Translations under genes and position numbers: made by a program
The notes under the pieces: generated by a model
What the model was told of the DNA's origin: nothing
The model's database searches: none
Seen by the model: the letters and a program-made list of their open reading frames with translations, nothing else
From: Microcaldota archaeon
Lineage (GTDB): Archaea > Micrarchaeota > Micrarchaeia > Micrarchaeales > Micrarchaeaceae
Assembly: GCA_021821445.1 (NCBI GenBank)
Contig: JAKACK010000009.1
Coordinates: 1 to 40,013 of the forward strand
Direction: 5' to 3'
Length of the DNA stretch: 40,013 nt
Shown: one piece after another, positions 9,408-18,512 of the stretch
How positions within the stretch are numbered: position 1 is the stretch's first letter
Layout: each line of letters starts with the position of its first letter

Positions 9408-10718
9408 TAAGGAGGGATTTTCCAAATACCTCTTTAATTCATTTCCGAATTTTGCTGCATCTGCCCCATCAACAACTCTATGGTCGAAAGTGAGTGTGAA
9501 TTCCATAACCTTTCCTGGAACAACCTCTCCATTTTTTACCACAGGTGTATCCTTTATTATGCCGAAAGAGAGTATAGCTACATCGGGTGGATTAATTAAT
9601 GGCATGCCCATAAATCCTCCTCCTAAACTACCTATATTTGTTATTGTGAACGAGTTTCCCTTCATCTCACTTATAGTTATAGTATTGTTGTAAAGTTTTT
9701 CCCTTAAATTGATAAGGTCTTTTGCAATTTCTACAACACTCTTTTTATCCGCATCTTTTATAACTATTATTTTCAACCCATCTTTTGTTTCAGCCCCCAA
9801 TCCTATGTTGTAATAATCCTTCAGTATAACTTCATTTGTATCAGGGTCAAAACTTGCATTAAAATATGGATTATTTTTAAGAGTTTGTACAGTCGCTTTT
9901 ATCATAAATGGCAAATAGGTTAATTTAACATCAAAATTCTTCTGTACATAATCTTTTGTTTTATTCAATAAATTATATAATTCATCAGAGTCAATGAGAT
10001 CCATATGAGATGCTGTTGGTATGCTGCTTGATACTGACATATTTTTAGCTATAGCTTTTCTGAGAAATGATAAAGGAACTCTTCGTGTACTATTATTGGA
10101 TTCAATTTTATTTGTTGATAAAATATCTGATTTTACGCTATTTGAAGTTGTAGGTGCAGTTGCTGGTGCTGTTACTTTAGTAGACTCCTGATTACTATTT
10201 GATACTGATTTACCTTTTAGACTATCTGCAAATTTCCTAACATCTTCTTCAAGTATTTTTCCATGAGGTCCTGTTCCATTTACATCTCTTATGTTAATAT
10301 TAAGGTTTAAAGCAAGCCTTTTAACGGCTGGTGTAGCCATAACACTGTTATTTGTATTAGCATCATTTGAATTATTTACTACTGCTGGTGCTTTATCTAT
10401 AACTGTATCAACTTTAGTCTTATTTTGCTCTGTACTGGTGTTATTTGTGACCGTACCTGAATTTCCTGTTTTATTTGAGATTTCATCAGTACTTCCTATA
10501 ACAGCTATCTCATCTCCAACTTTTATTGTGTCTCCTGTTTTTATATTATACCTTATAAAGCCATCAACTGGGGTTGGTATACTCACAACAGCTTTATCCG
10601 TTTCAATCTCGGCTATTGGATTATCCTGTTCAACTTTATCCCCATCTTTATAAAGTAATTTTAACACATGACCTTCTGTTATTCCCTCTCCAATATCAGC
10701 AAAATTTATTGTTTCCAT
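9393..10718 (-). CDS. 2-oxoacid dehydrogenase complex E2 (dihydrolipoyl acyltransferase)
   Basis: Lipoyl domain EIETDKAVVSIPTPVDG, peripheral-subunit-binding domain ATPAVKRLALNLNINIRDVNGTGPHGKILEEDV, catalytic FTLTFDHRVVDGADAAKF. Confidence 0.95.
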   Translation of the reverse strand: METINFADIGEGITEGHVLKLLYKDGDKVEQDNPIAEIETDKAVVSIPTPVDGFIRYNIKTGDTIKVGDEIAVIGSTDEISNKTGNSGTVTNNTSTEQNKTKVDTVIDKAPAVVNNSNDANTNNSVMATPAVKRLALNLNINIRDVNGTGPHGKILEEDVRKFADSLKGKSVSNSNQESTKVTAPATAPTTSNSVKSDILSTNKIESNNSTRRVPLSFLRKAIAKNMSVSSSIPTASHMDLIDSDELYNLLNKTKDYVQKNFDVKLTYLPFMIKATVQTLKNNPYFNASFDPDTNEVILKDYYNIGLGAETKDGLKIIVIKDADKKSVVEIAKDLINLREKLYNNTITISEMKGNSFTITNIGSLGGGFMGMPLINPPDVAILSFGIIKDTPVVKNGEVVPGKVMEFTLTFDHRVVDGADAAKFGNELKRYLENPSLLTLF

Positions 10719-10739
10719 TTTAAATCCCCTAAAAATATA

Positions 10740-11717
10740 TCAAGAATCCATAAGCTTTTTTATGTAATAAAGCACTTTATTCCTATTTGGTACCCAATAA
10801 TCTTCATCTCCAGAAAATGGATAGGGGAAACTGAATCCTCCAACTCTCATAACTGGTGATTTTAAATCATATAAGCATTTTTCTCCTATCCTAGCTGAAA
10901 TCTCAGCACCTACTCCAAATGAAAGAGATGCTTCATGAACTATGAGTGCTCTTCCTGTTTTTTTAACACTTTTTAATATTGCAGATTCATCTATAGGATT
11001 TATAGTACGCAAGTCCAATACATCGGCTGATATATTATTCTCTTCAACTGTCTTCTGCACTTCTCTTGCCATAGTACCGTAAGTTATTATTGTGAGATCA
11101 TCCCCCTCCTTTGCTAAATTGGCTTTGCCTATAGGTACTTCGTACATACCATCAGGTATCTCCTGCTTAAATAATCTGTAAAGTTTTGTAGGTTCTAAAA
11201 ATAATATAGGGTCCTTTGAATGTGCCGCTTTTATCAGTAAACCTTTTGCATCATAAGGTGTTGATGGTTCAACAACTATCAATCCTCCTATATGTGAGAA
11301 TAACGCTTCAGGGCTTTCCGAATGATGTTCTAATGTCCTAACACCACCACTTACAGGCATTCTAACAACCATTGGTATCTGAATATTACCCATTGTTCTA
11401 GATCTATATCTAGCTGCATGAGCCGCCAATTGATCAAATCCTATATAAGAAAATCCTCCAAATTGTATCTCCGGAAATGGGTGCATTCCAGCTATAGCCA
11501 TTCCAATAGAAGTTCCTATTATAGAGGATTCTGCCAACGGGGTATCCACTATTCTATCAGGACCATACTTTTTGATTAATCCATCAGTTACTCTAAATAC
11601 ACCTCCATCTTTTCCAACATCCTCTCCCAATACAATTATATCAGAACTTTCATTCAAGCACAAATCCAAAGCGTTGTTCAACGCAGTAACCATATTAGCC
11701 AACATCAAATTCACCAT
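10740..11717 (-). CDS. 2-oxoacid dehydrogenase E1 component beta subunit
   Basis: GEDVGKDGGVFRVTDGL, DTPLAESSIIGTSIGMA, VHEASLSFGVGAEISARI. Confidence 0.95.
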   Translation of the reverse strand: MVNLMLANMVTALNNALDLCLNESSDIIVLGEDVGKDGGVFRVTDGLIKKYGPDRIVDTPLAESSIIGTSIGMAIAGMHPFPEIQFGGFSYIGFDQLAAHAARYRSRTMGNIQIPMVVRMPVSGGVRTLEHHSESPEALFSHIGGLIVVEPSTPYDAKGLLIKAAHSKDPILFLEPTKLYRLFKQEIPDGMYEVPIGKANLAKEGDDLTIITYGTMAREVQKTVEENNISADVLDLRTINPIDESAILKSVKKTGRALIVHEASLSFGVGAEISARIGEKCLYDLKSPVMRVGGFSFPYPFSGDEDYWVPNRNKVLYYIKKLMDS

Positions 11718-12791
11718 TTATTGCCAAAAATTATTTTTAACCGCTTCATCCTTCTCTTCCTGCAATGTTTCAGGTATAAAACTATAAACGTTGTCAAACA
11801 TCTTTTCCGGTTCAGATTTTACGGATTCTATATCTTTAGCTGCCTGATTCACAAGCTCTTTATTTTCTTCTATCATACTCTGTTCCATCTCATCGTTCCA
11901 TATCTTTTTTGAAATAAGATATCTTTGAAGCCTTTTTATTGGGTCTTTTTTCTGCCATGCATCTACATCTTCTTCAGGTCTATATTTAGTAGGATCATCA
12001 GATGTTGTGTGCATTCCCATTCTATAAGTTAAAGCTTCTATGAGAACCGGTTTTCCATTCTGTTTTATAGATTCCAAGGCATCTTTTGTTGCTTTATAAA
12101 CTGCAAGTACATCGTTACCATCAACTTGAATTGATTTTATACCTGCCGCAACCCCTTTTTGAGCTAAAGTTTCAGCAGCACTCTGCCTTGATCTAGGTAC
12201 TGATATCGCCCATTCATTATTTTCAATCATGAAAATTACAGGTAGATTGAATACACCTGCAAAATTTATTGCTTCATAAAAGTCTCCTTCAGATGTAGAT
12301 CCATCTCCACCATACACTATAACAGCATTTCCAATTTTTCTATACTTTAATCCATAAGCTATTCCAGCTGCATGTGTGAATTGGCTTCCAACAACAATTA
12401 TTTCAGGTGTAGTGTGATAATCCGATATTGAAGAATAAGCCTCCTCATAACCTTTAACAGCTGTGAACAAACTTTTTAATGGCACCCCTCTGACAATTAA
12501 TGATAAATGGGTTCTATATATAGGTACTATATAATCGTTTTTATCCATAGCGTACGCACTTCCAACTTGTACAGCCTCTTCCCCATTAAGAGGTGCAAAG
12601 GTCGCAACTTTTCCAAGTCTTTGCAATGCCAATAATTTGTTACTAACCGCTCTACCCAAATTCATAAATTTATACATCTCAATAAGCTTTTTATCATCGA
12701 GATCTTTTGGGATAAGACTGATATCCACATTAGAATCCTCATCCATAACCTGCATGTTCTTTATAGAAGTATTATAAGCTTCCTTTATCAT
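11718..12791 (-). CDS. 2-oxoacid dehydrogenase E1 component alpha subunit
   Basis: TPP-binding motif GGDGSTSEGDFYEAINFAGVFNLPVIFMIENN; YRMGMHTTSDDPTKYR. Confidence 0.95.
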   Translation of the reverse strand: MIKEAYNTSIKNMQVMDEDSNVDISLIPKDLDDKKLIEMYKFMNLGRAVSNKLLALQRLGKVATFAPLNGEEAVQVGSAYAMDKNDYIVPIYRTHLSLIVRGVPLKSLFTAVKGYEEAYSSISDYHTTPEIIVVGSQFTHAAGIAYGLKYRKIGNAVIVYGGDGSTSEGDFYEAINFAGVFNLPVIFMIENNEWAISVPRSRQSAAETLAQKGVAAGIKSIQVDGNDVLAVYKATKDALESIKQNGKPVLIEALTYRMGMHTTSDDPTKYRPEEDVDAWQKKDPIKRLQRYLISKKIWNDEMEQSMIEENKELVNQAAKDIESVKSEPEKMFDNVYSFIPETLQEEKDEAVKNNFWQ

Positions 12792-12915
12792 TTAACCACT
12801 CATCCTATGAATTTAATTAAATCTATTTAAATATAACTATAATTAGAGGAGCTTTTCGTTTATTGACGCATTTATTTTTTAAAATAAAAATAATAATTCA
12901 GAATTAGAAATAAAA

Positions 12916-13263
12916 TCAGAATGTTACTACAGAATATTCAGAATCTATCCTTTTAGCAGTTTCTACCCCACCCATAACATCCTTTATTCCATCAAATATA
13001 AGATCAGATGTGAGTCCCATTCCTTTAAGTGAAACTTTGCAATAGGTTACTTCAATTCCGTCATTTTTCATTTTATTAATAAGATTTAACATTGCTTCTG
13101 AATTACCAGAATTCTTCAAAAGAGCCATTACTCCTCTTCCTAAAAACATTACTGAAACCTCAGCTTTTGCGTTGTCTCTGGCACCTAAAGCAAAATTTAT
13201 TGCCATCATAGTTTTATTTATATCCTCCTTTCCAGATGTTGATATTACAAATATTTTAGACAT
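12916..13263 (-). CDS. DsrE/DsrF-like family protein
   Basis: MSKIFVISTSGKEDINKTMMAINFALGARDNAKAEVSVMFLGRGV. Start placed at the ATG at 13263; the ORF-track start at 13332 would cover the intergenic promoter region. Confidence 0.65.
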   Translation of the reverse strand: MSKIFVISTSGKEDINKTMMAINFALGARDNAKAEVSVMFLGRGVMALLKNSGNSEAMLNLINKMKNDGIEVTYCKVSLKGMGLTSDLIFDGIKDVMGGVETAKRIDSEYSVVTF

Positions 13264-13332
13264 TATATCACAATTGACATAGCATATTAAATTATTTAAA
13301 CTTATAACCCCATTAGTATATTTGGTACTCAA

Positions 13333-13911
13333 ATGATATTGTCTTCAGAAAAATTTCCAGTAATATTGAAAAGTATAGACTACAATGATGCTATAAATAT
13401 GAGTGTTACAGGTAGTGATAAGGATATTGCTAAAAATACCGCGGAATATGGAAAATTTCCTTATCCATATAAAGTATCAGATGCGATAAATTTTATCGCT
13501 TATTCATTGAATATGCAAAAGATAAAAATGGAATTTAATTTTGCAATGTATGAAAAGGATACTGAAAAATTTTTAGGATTGTTCGGTATATTCAATATAG
13601 ATTATTTTAATAAAAAAGCAGAGATTGGGTATTGGTTAGGCAAGAAATATTGGGGGGAAGGATTAGGTAGTATAGGCATAAGAATGCTTTTGAATTATAC
13701 ATTTAATAATTTAAATTTGAATAAGATATATGCAAAATCCTTTGTTTTTAATTTAAGATCCATACATTTGATGGAATCCTTAAAATTTGTAAAAGAAGCT
13801 GAATTAAGGGATGAAGTGAAAATTGGCGGAAGATATAAAAATTTGGTTATTTATAGCATTCTGAAAAAAGAATACCATTTAAAAAATGAAAAAATATCAA
13901 TTGAAGAATAA
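13333..13911 (+). CDS. GNAT N-acetyltransferase (RimJ/RimL-like)
   Basis: EIGYWLGKKYWGEGLGSIGIRMLLNYTFNNLNLNKIYAKSFVFNLRSIHLMESLKF. Confidence 0.85.
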   Translation: MILSSEKFPVILKSIDYNDAINMSVTGSDKDIAKNTAEYGKFPYPYKVSDAINFIAYSLNMQKIKMEFNFAMYEKDTEKFLGLFGIFNIDYFNKKAEIGYWLGKKYWGEGLGSIGIRMLLNYTFNNLNLNKIYAKSFVFNLRSIHLMESLKFVKEAELRDEVKIGGRYKNLVIYSILKKEYHLKNEKISIEE

Positions 13912-13920
13912 GGTGTAAAT

Positions 13921-14121
13921 ATGTATTTTAATAAAGCCACGATAAGAAAATTGTTTAAATCCGCAGGTGCTACAAGAGTTAGTAATAAAGCATTATTAGC
14001 ATTTCAGGATTTGCTTGATAAAGAGGCATACAAAACAGCTGTCAAAGCGGTAAAACTTTCAAAGCATGCAAAACGTAAAACGGTTGAAGAGTCAGATATA
14101 AAATTAGCATCCTCAGAATAA
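13921..14121 (+). CDS. Archaeal histone
   Basis: 66-aa histone fold: IRKLFKSAGATRVSNKALLAFQDLLDKEAYKTAVKAVKLSKHAKRKTVEESDIKLA. Confidence 0.9.
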   Translation: MYFNKATIRKLFKSAGATRVSNKALLAFQDLLDKEAYKTAVKAVKLSKHAKRKTVEESDIKLASSE

Positions 14122-14193
14122 TATAAAAAATTCAATAAGCTTAATAATATTTAAGTATAAAGTAAATAAGTCAAATTAAAATTGGTTTTATAT

Positions 14194-14628
14194 ATGGAAA
14201 AGATTAATTTTCATGAAATCAATTTCTTTAAGAAAGCAGAAATGTTATTTTTAGCTTTTGCGATCTTTGCTATCGCTTCTACAAATATAATAAATTCAAC
14301 AGTTGCAAATCAATCTACAACAGTGCCTGTTGTATATAGAGCAATAGTTGGTATAGTTTTGATAATAATCTGCATATTTGCAATTTTTAAGTTTATGAAG
14401 TACGCGATAGGTGGATTATTAGCATTGATAATACTTTTGATACTATTGTCAACTGCATATTACTTCTTTAAAACAGGTACATTTAGTATAGCACATAGTT
14501 TACAATTTTTATCTGATGCTTACAACTTCTTCATAGGAAAATCTCAAACAATTAGCACAACTGTTAATTCAATAACCAATGTGAGTAAATCAAATTCAAT
14601 AGTTGTTGCGAATAATTCAACAAGTTAA
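14194..14628 (+). CDS. Small multi-TM membrane protein
   Basis: Several hydrophobic segments (MLFLAFAIFAIAS, AIVGIVLIIICIFAIF, YAIGGLLALIILLILLST). ATG at 14194 preferred over the TTG at 14182. Confidence 0.55.
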   Translation: MEKINFHEINFFKKAEMLFLAFAIFAIASTNIINSTVANQSTTVPVVYRAIVGIVLIIICIFAIFKFMKYAIGGLLALIILLILLSTAYYFFKTGTFSIAHSLQFLSDAYNFFIGKSQTISTTVNSITNVSKSNSIVVANNSTS

Positions 14629-14651
14629 AATACAATTTAGGAAAAGAACAA

Positions 14652-14660
14652 ATTTATATA
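14652..14660 (+). promoter_or_regulatory. TATA-like element upstream of the RNase P RNA
   Basis: aatttatata about 25-30 nt before the 5' strand of P1. Confidence 0.4.
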
Positions 14661-14682
14661 TTTTAATACCTATACTATAAAC

Positions 14683-14925
14683 ATGTGGCAAGCGGGCAGC
14701 TTACCGAAAGGAGGAAGCTCTCCCCATACGAATTGACCAAAAAATAAGCTTAAGGCTTAGCTCAGAATAGAAACGCACCCTTTTATAATATAAAGCGATG
14801 ACTACACGAGCATTTATAATTAGGGTTGAAACGGCTGATGCAAAATCAATAATGAATATGCAAGGTTATAATACCGCTTAGTTGAATGCTGCCTAAAACA
14901 GAAGGGAGGCTACTACTTGCCACAT
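14683..14925 (+). ncRNA. rnpB: RNase P RNA
   Basis: Perfect 10-bp P1 (AUGUGGCAAG 14683-14692 / CUUGCCACAU 14916-14925). P2 GGGCAGC/GCUGCCU. CR-I-like GGAGGAAGCUC and CR-V-like ACAGAAGGGAGGCU form P4 (AGCUCUCCC/GGGAGGCU) with a single bulged U. Also AGGGUUGAAACGG and UCAGAAUAGAAACGC core-like motifs. Confidence 0.85.
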
Positions 14926-14944
14926 CTTATTATAAAAATTTTAA

Positions 14945-15030
14945 GCCTCAGACGGGGATCGCACCCGCGGCCTCTTGTTTTCCTGAATAATATATACGAG
15001 ACAAGCGCTCTACTACTGAGCTACTGAGGC
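14945..15030 (-). tRNA. tRNA-Thr(CGU) with a ~15-nt intron after position 37
   Basis: Acceptor GCCTCAG/CTGAGGC, D-arm GCTC-AGTAGTA-GAGC, anticodon stem CTTGT/ACAAG, T-arm GCGGG-TGCGATC-CCCGT. Next base is U73. C32 U33 then CGT anticodon at 14996-14998 (minus). Putative intron at 14980-14994. Confidence 0.8.
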
Positions 15031-15214
15031 AATAATTTCCATATAATTTATCAATCAAAATTTTATAAAATATTTCAACAAATATCAATTATAATATAAA
15101 TGATTATTCTAAACTACTAATATTTTTATATACTTTAAAATAAATATTTCAATAACATTAATATAAATAATTGATTAAATTATTAATGTAAATAAATTTA
15201 AGATAGGCAAAACT

Positions 15215-18200
15215 ATGGTAAAATACGAGCCAATGGATTTTAATCAAGATAATGAGAATGATGAATCTCAAAGTGGAGATGATTATCTATCAAAACTTCA
15301 AAACAATAATTCAAATTTAGATAATCAGAATGATAATACTGATAATAATCAGCAATCCGATAGCTCTAATTCTAATAATTATACAGGATCTGATCAGAAT
15401 TTCCAAGAAGAACCAAATTCTGATGATACTGAAAACCAGAATACTGACCAAACTTCAAATTCCGATAATACAGAAAACAACAATTCAGATACCAAACAGA
15501 ATGATGTAAAAAGCACCAAAAAGAAAAAAAATACACAAAAAAGCAATAAAAAAGATTTATCAATAGATGAATATTTAGATAACGTTATTAAAGCAAAAAA
15601 AGGTACTAAAAGCAATAAAACCATAATTCCACCATCTAATGAAAATAATCCGCCTCAAAATCAATATAATCCTGAGATTGATGAGCAAAGTTCATTAAAT
15701 CAAAATAATATTAATCAGAATAATCCACAAAATAATCAAAACGAAGTTCTTAATCAGCCTATGTTAGATCAACAATTCTATAATGAACAACAAGATAATT
15801 ATCCTAATCAAGCTCAGCCTGATAACCAAAATCAAAACGTCCATAAAAGATTTGGGATAAACAAAGAAATAAATAAAATCAACGAAGTAAACCCAAAAAT
15901 AATAAAACCAAATTTAAAATATAATAGCGCTGGCAAAAAAAAGTTGATAATATTCATAATCGTGATTATAGCATTAATTGCGATAGTAGGAGCAGGAGTA
16001 ATATTACTGCATCATCCAAAAAAAGTTGTTACAAAAGTACCTGTATCCGCACCTAAATTTCATTATATAAATAGTTGTCAGTCAATTATAAAATCTGGTG
16101 TTTATTACCTAGGTACCAATCTTACGTATTCAGGTACATCAGGCAGTTGTATAAATATAAGAGCTAGTAATGTATCATTTATATGCAAAAATAAGGGTAT
16201 AACAGGATCTGAAGGTAATTCAAACGGTGTATTAATTTCTAATGAAAATAACGTTTCTGTAGAAGGATGCTCAATAACAAAGTTTGCTTATGGAATTAAT
16301 ATAAACGATTCAAATAATTCAATAATCTCATTTAACAACATTTCAGATAATTTAATATCATCAATAAATTTAAAAGGTGGAAAAAATAATTATATACTAA
16401 ACAATACTATTATAGGTTCAGGAGAGAAATATGGTGCAATATATCTTTATGATAATGCTTCAAACAACACTATAAGTCAAAATAAAGTATTGGGAAGTGA
16501 TAATGTAAGTATATATATAGATTCAGCTGGGAATAAGATATATGAAAACACAATAAACGATACACCTTACGCATTCTATTGTAATGTAAATTATGGATTA
16601 CCTAGTAGTAATTTAGCTTATGCAAATTCCTGTTATAAAAACATTGGATGTGATTTTGAAGAGTGTAGCGTATTAAATATACCTGACAATGTATCAAAGA
16701 TTACATTGAGCCCAAAAATATATACCTGCGGTTCAATAAATTCACCAGGAAACTATACCATGATGGATAATATAACTGCAGGATACCTAAATATAAATTA
16801 TACTAGCCCATATGGTGTAGTAAACAAATCCCTGTTATACTATCCAAAATGTATAACCATAACAAAACCAAACGTAACATTAAATTGTAATAACTATTCA
16901 ATATACGATTCAGATGAAGGAATAAACATATTTGGTTTAAAGAATGTTTCATTAGAAAATTGCAATCTTAATGGTGATAGTAAAGCGATAAATGATTCAT
17001 TTTCAAACTATACAGTAATGAAAAATATACAAATATCAAATAGTACAAACTATGGAATAAATTTTGCTTCTTCATATAACGGAACTATTTCAAATGTATC
17101 TATAAGCAATAGTAGTGACGGTATATACCTATTCGCTGGTTCCGAATATAATGTGTTTTATAATATATCCTTAAAAAATAATCAGTATGGAGTGTTCCTT
17201 AATTATTCTAATTTAAATATATTTAATAATTTCAAAATAAAAAATAATAGTTATGGGGTATTTTTCAAATCCTCGCTTTATAATACATTCAACAACGGTA
17301 ATATAACCAATAATTCCGTTATAGATCTTTATGCAGAACCAGATTCAATAGCAAACAAAACTACAAACATATTTGATTCTACAACATGTGGTTTGAGTGA
17401 TACAAAATGGGGTGTATGCAAATATTATGTATTACCTAAATTGAATATATACCCAATAAATAGCTGTCTAAATATAACAAGATCTGGAAATTATGTACTT
17501 GACAAAAATATAGTAACATCAAATTCAAGGTGTATAACAATAACAAAACCAAACGTAACTTTATCATGTTCAAATTATTCAATAAGTCAAGCAACACCGA
17601 ATCATGGAACTGCAATATATGAAAATGGTTTGAATAATATAACTATAAATCATTGTGGTATATATGGTTTTGACCATTCAATATCAATTTCAAATTCAAG
17701 TAAAATTAATATTTATAATTCTACATTAAAAGATTACAATCCAATAAAAGTGTCCAATTTAACTTACTTCTATTTCATAAATAATTCAATTAAAACATCA
17801 GGGGAGGAGGGATTAAATATAAATACAGTATCCAAGAGTGTAATCTATGATAACCATATAACCGGAAATGATAGAACTAATGGAATGGTGCTAAATAACT
17901 CTTATATTAATCTTATATTCAATAATACAATATATTCAAATATGGTAGGATTTGAATTAGAAAATAACTCAATAAATAATACGATATTCAATAACACTGT
18001 AGGTTTGAGTTCAGAGTACGATTATGAATGTTCCCCACAAGCAAGCCATATATACTCCGAGTATAAAGGATATAATTACGGGCAAAAAACAAATAAATGC
18101 TCATGGCTATCAGCTCTTAGTACTTCATCCCCATATGCATCTTGCTATATAGTGTCAAATCCAACGAAGATAAATATAAATTCAGATTACCTTTACAGAT

Positions 18201-18496
18201 ACGGAACAGTTTGCATGAAGATAATTTCAAATGATGTTACCTTAAATTGTAATAATCACACAATTTCAGCATTGCGTGGAGGTACTTATGTAAATGTGAT
18301 TAATTCAAATAATTTCAAAATTGAAAACTGTTACTTGCAAGGTTTCACCTCACCAATACAGGTATCAAATTCAGCTGGATCAATTATAGGAAATAAAGTA
18401 CTTATAAAGAAAGTTGACGTGTCAAATGCAATTGTAATATCAAATTCGCCGAATGTAACTACAAGCGAAAACTACATCTACAATTATTCCTCTTAA
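15215..18496 (+). CDS. Membrane-anchored giant surface protein: N/Q-rich cytoplasmic N-terminus, one TM, extracellular beta-helix-like (NosD/CASH-like) repeats
   Basis: N/Q/D-rich first ~230 aa; TM KKKLIIFIIVIIALIAIVGAGVILLHH; repeated modules of the form SC.NI..SGNY.L..NI....CITITKPNVTLNCNNYSI....GI.I....N..I.NC. Confidence 0.75.
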   Translation: MVKYEPMDFNQDNENDESQSGDDYLSKLQNNNSNLDNQNDNTDNNQQSDSSNSNNYTGSDQNFQEEPNSDDTENQNTDQTSNSDNTENNNSDTKQNDVKSTKKKKNTQKSNKKDLSIDEYLDNVIKAKKGTKSNKTIIPPSNENNPPQNQYNPEIDEQSSLNQNNINQNNPQNNQNEVLNQPMLDQQFYNEQQDNYPNQAQPDNQNQNVHKRFGINKEINKINEVNPKIIKPNLKYNSAGKKKLIIFIIVIIALIAIVGAGVILLHHPKKVVTKVPVSAPKFHYINSCQSIIKSGVYYLGTNLTYSGTSGSCINIRASNVSFICKNKGITGSEGNSNGVLISNENNVSVEGCSITKFAYGININDSNNSIISFNNISDNLISSINLKGGKNNYILNNTIIGSGEKYGAIYLYDNASNNTISQNKVLGSDNVSIYIDSAGNKIYENTINDTPYAFYCNVNYGLPSSNLAYANSCYKNIGCDFEECSVLNIPDNVSKITLSPKIYTCGSINSPGNYTMMDNITAGYLNINYTSPYGVVNKSLLYYPKCITITKPNVTLNCNNYSIYDSDEGINIFGLKNVSLENCNLNGDSKAINDSFSNYTVMKNIQISNSTNYGINFASSYNGTISNVSISNSSDGIYLFAGSEYNVFYNISLKNNQYGVFLNYSNLNIFNNFKIKNNSYGVFFKSSLYNTFNNGNITNNSVIDLYAEPDSIANKTTNIFDSTTCGLSDTKWGVCKYYVLPKLNIYPINSCLNITRSGNYVLDKNIVTSNSRCITITKPNVTLSCSNYSISQATPNHGTAIYENGLNNITINHCGIYGFDHSISISNSSKINIYNSTLKDYNPIKVSNLTYFYFINNSIKTSGEEGLNINTVSKSVIYDNHITGNDRTNGMVLNNSYINLIFNNTIYSNMVGFELENNSINNTIFNNTVGLSSEYDYECSPQASHIYSEYKGYNYGQKTNKCSWLSALSTSSPYASCYIVSNPTKININSDYLYRYGTVCMKIISNDVTLNCNNHTISALRGGTYVNVINSNNFKIENCYLQGFTSPIQVSNSAGSIIGNKVLIKKVDVSNAIVISNSPNVTTSENYIYNYSS
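16850..16903 (+). repeat. Copy of the internal CITITKPNVTL module repeat
   Basis: tgtataaccataacaaaaccaaacgtaacattaaattgtaataactattcaata resembles 17531..17584 at nucleotide level. Confidence 0.7.
17531..17584 (+). repeat. Copy of the internal CITITKPNVTL module repeat
   Basis: tgtataacaataacaaaaccaaacgtaactttatcatgttcaaattattcaata, compare 16850..16903. Confidence 0.7.
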
Positions 18497-18512
18497 ATTA
18501 TAGGTTATTAAT

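Noticed and set aside
9490-10859. Three plus-strand ORFs (9490..9693, 10291..10653, 10668..10859)
   Set aside because: Antisense to E2/E1beta, which have strong motif support.
11572-11912. Plus-strand ORFs 11572..11787 and 11721..11912
   Set aside because: Antisense to the E1alpha/E1beta genes; no motifs.
12916-13332. Longer DsrE ORF starting at 13332
   Set aside because: The extra N-terminus would run up to the divergent GNAT start and cover its promoter; the ATG at 13263 gives a standard DsrE N-terminus.
15372-15624. Overlapping minus-strand ORFs opposite the N/Q-rich region
   Set aside because: Low-complexity shadow translation (Phe/Leu/Ser-rich) of Asn/Gln/Lys codons.
15215-15850. Possible CRISPR-like or satellite repeat in the CAGAATAAT-rich region
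   Set aside because: Irregular spacing and consistent reading frame; explained by N/Q-rich coding low complexity.
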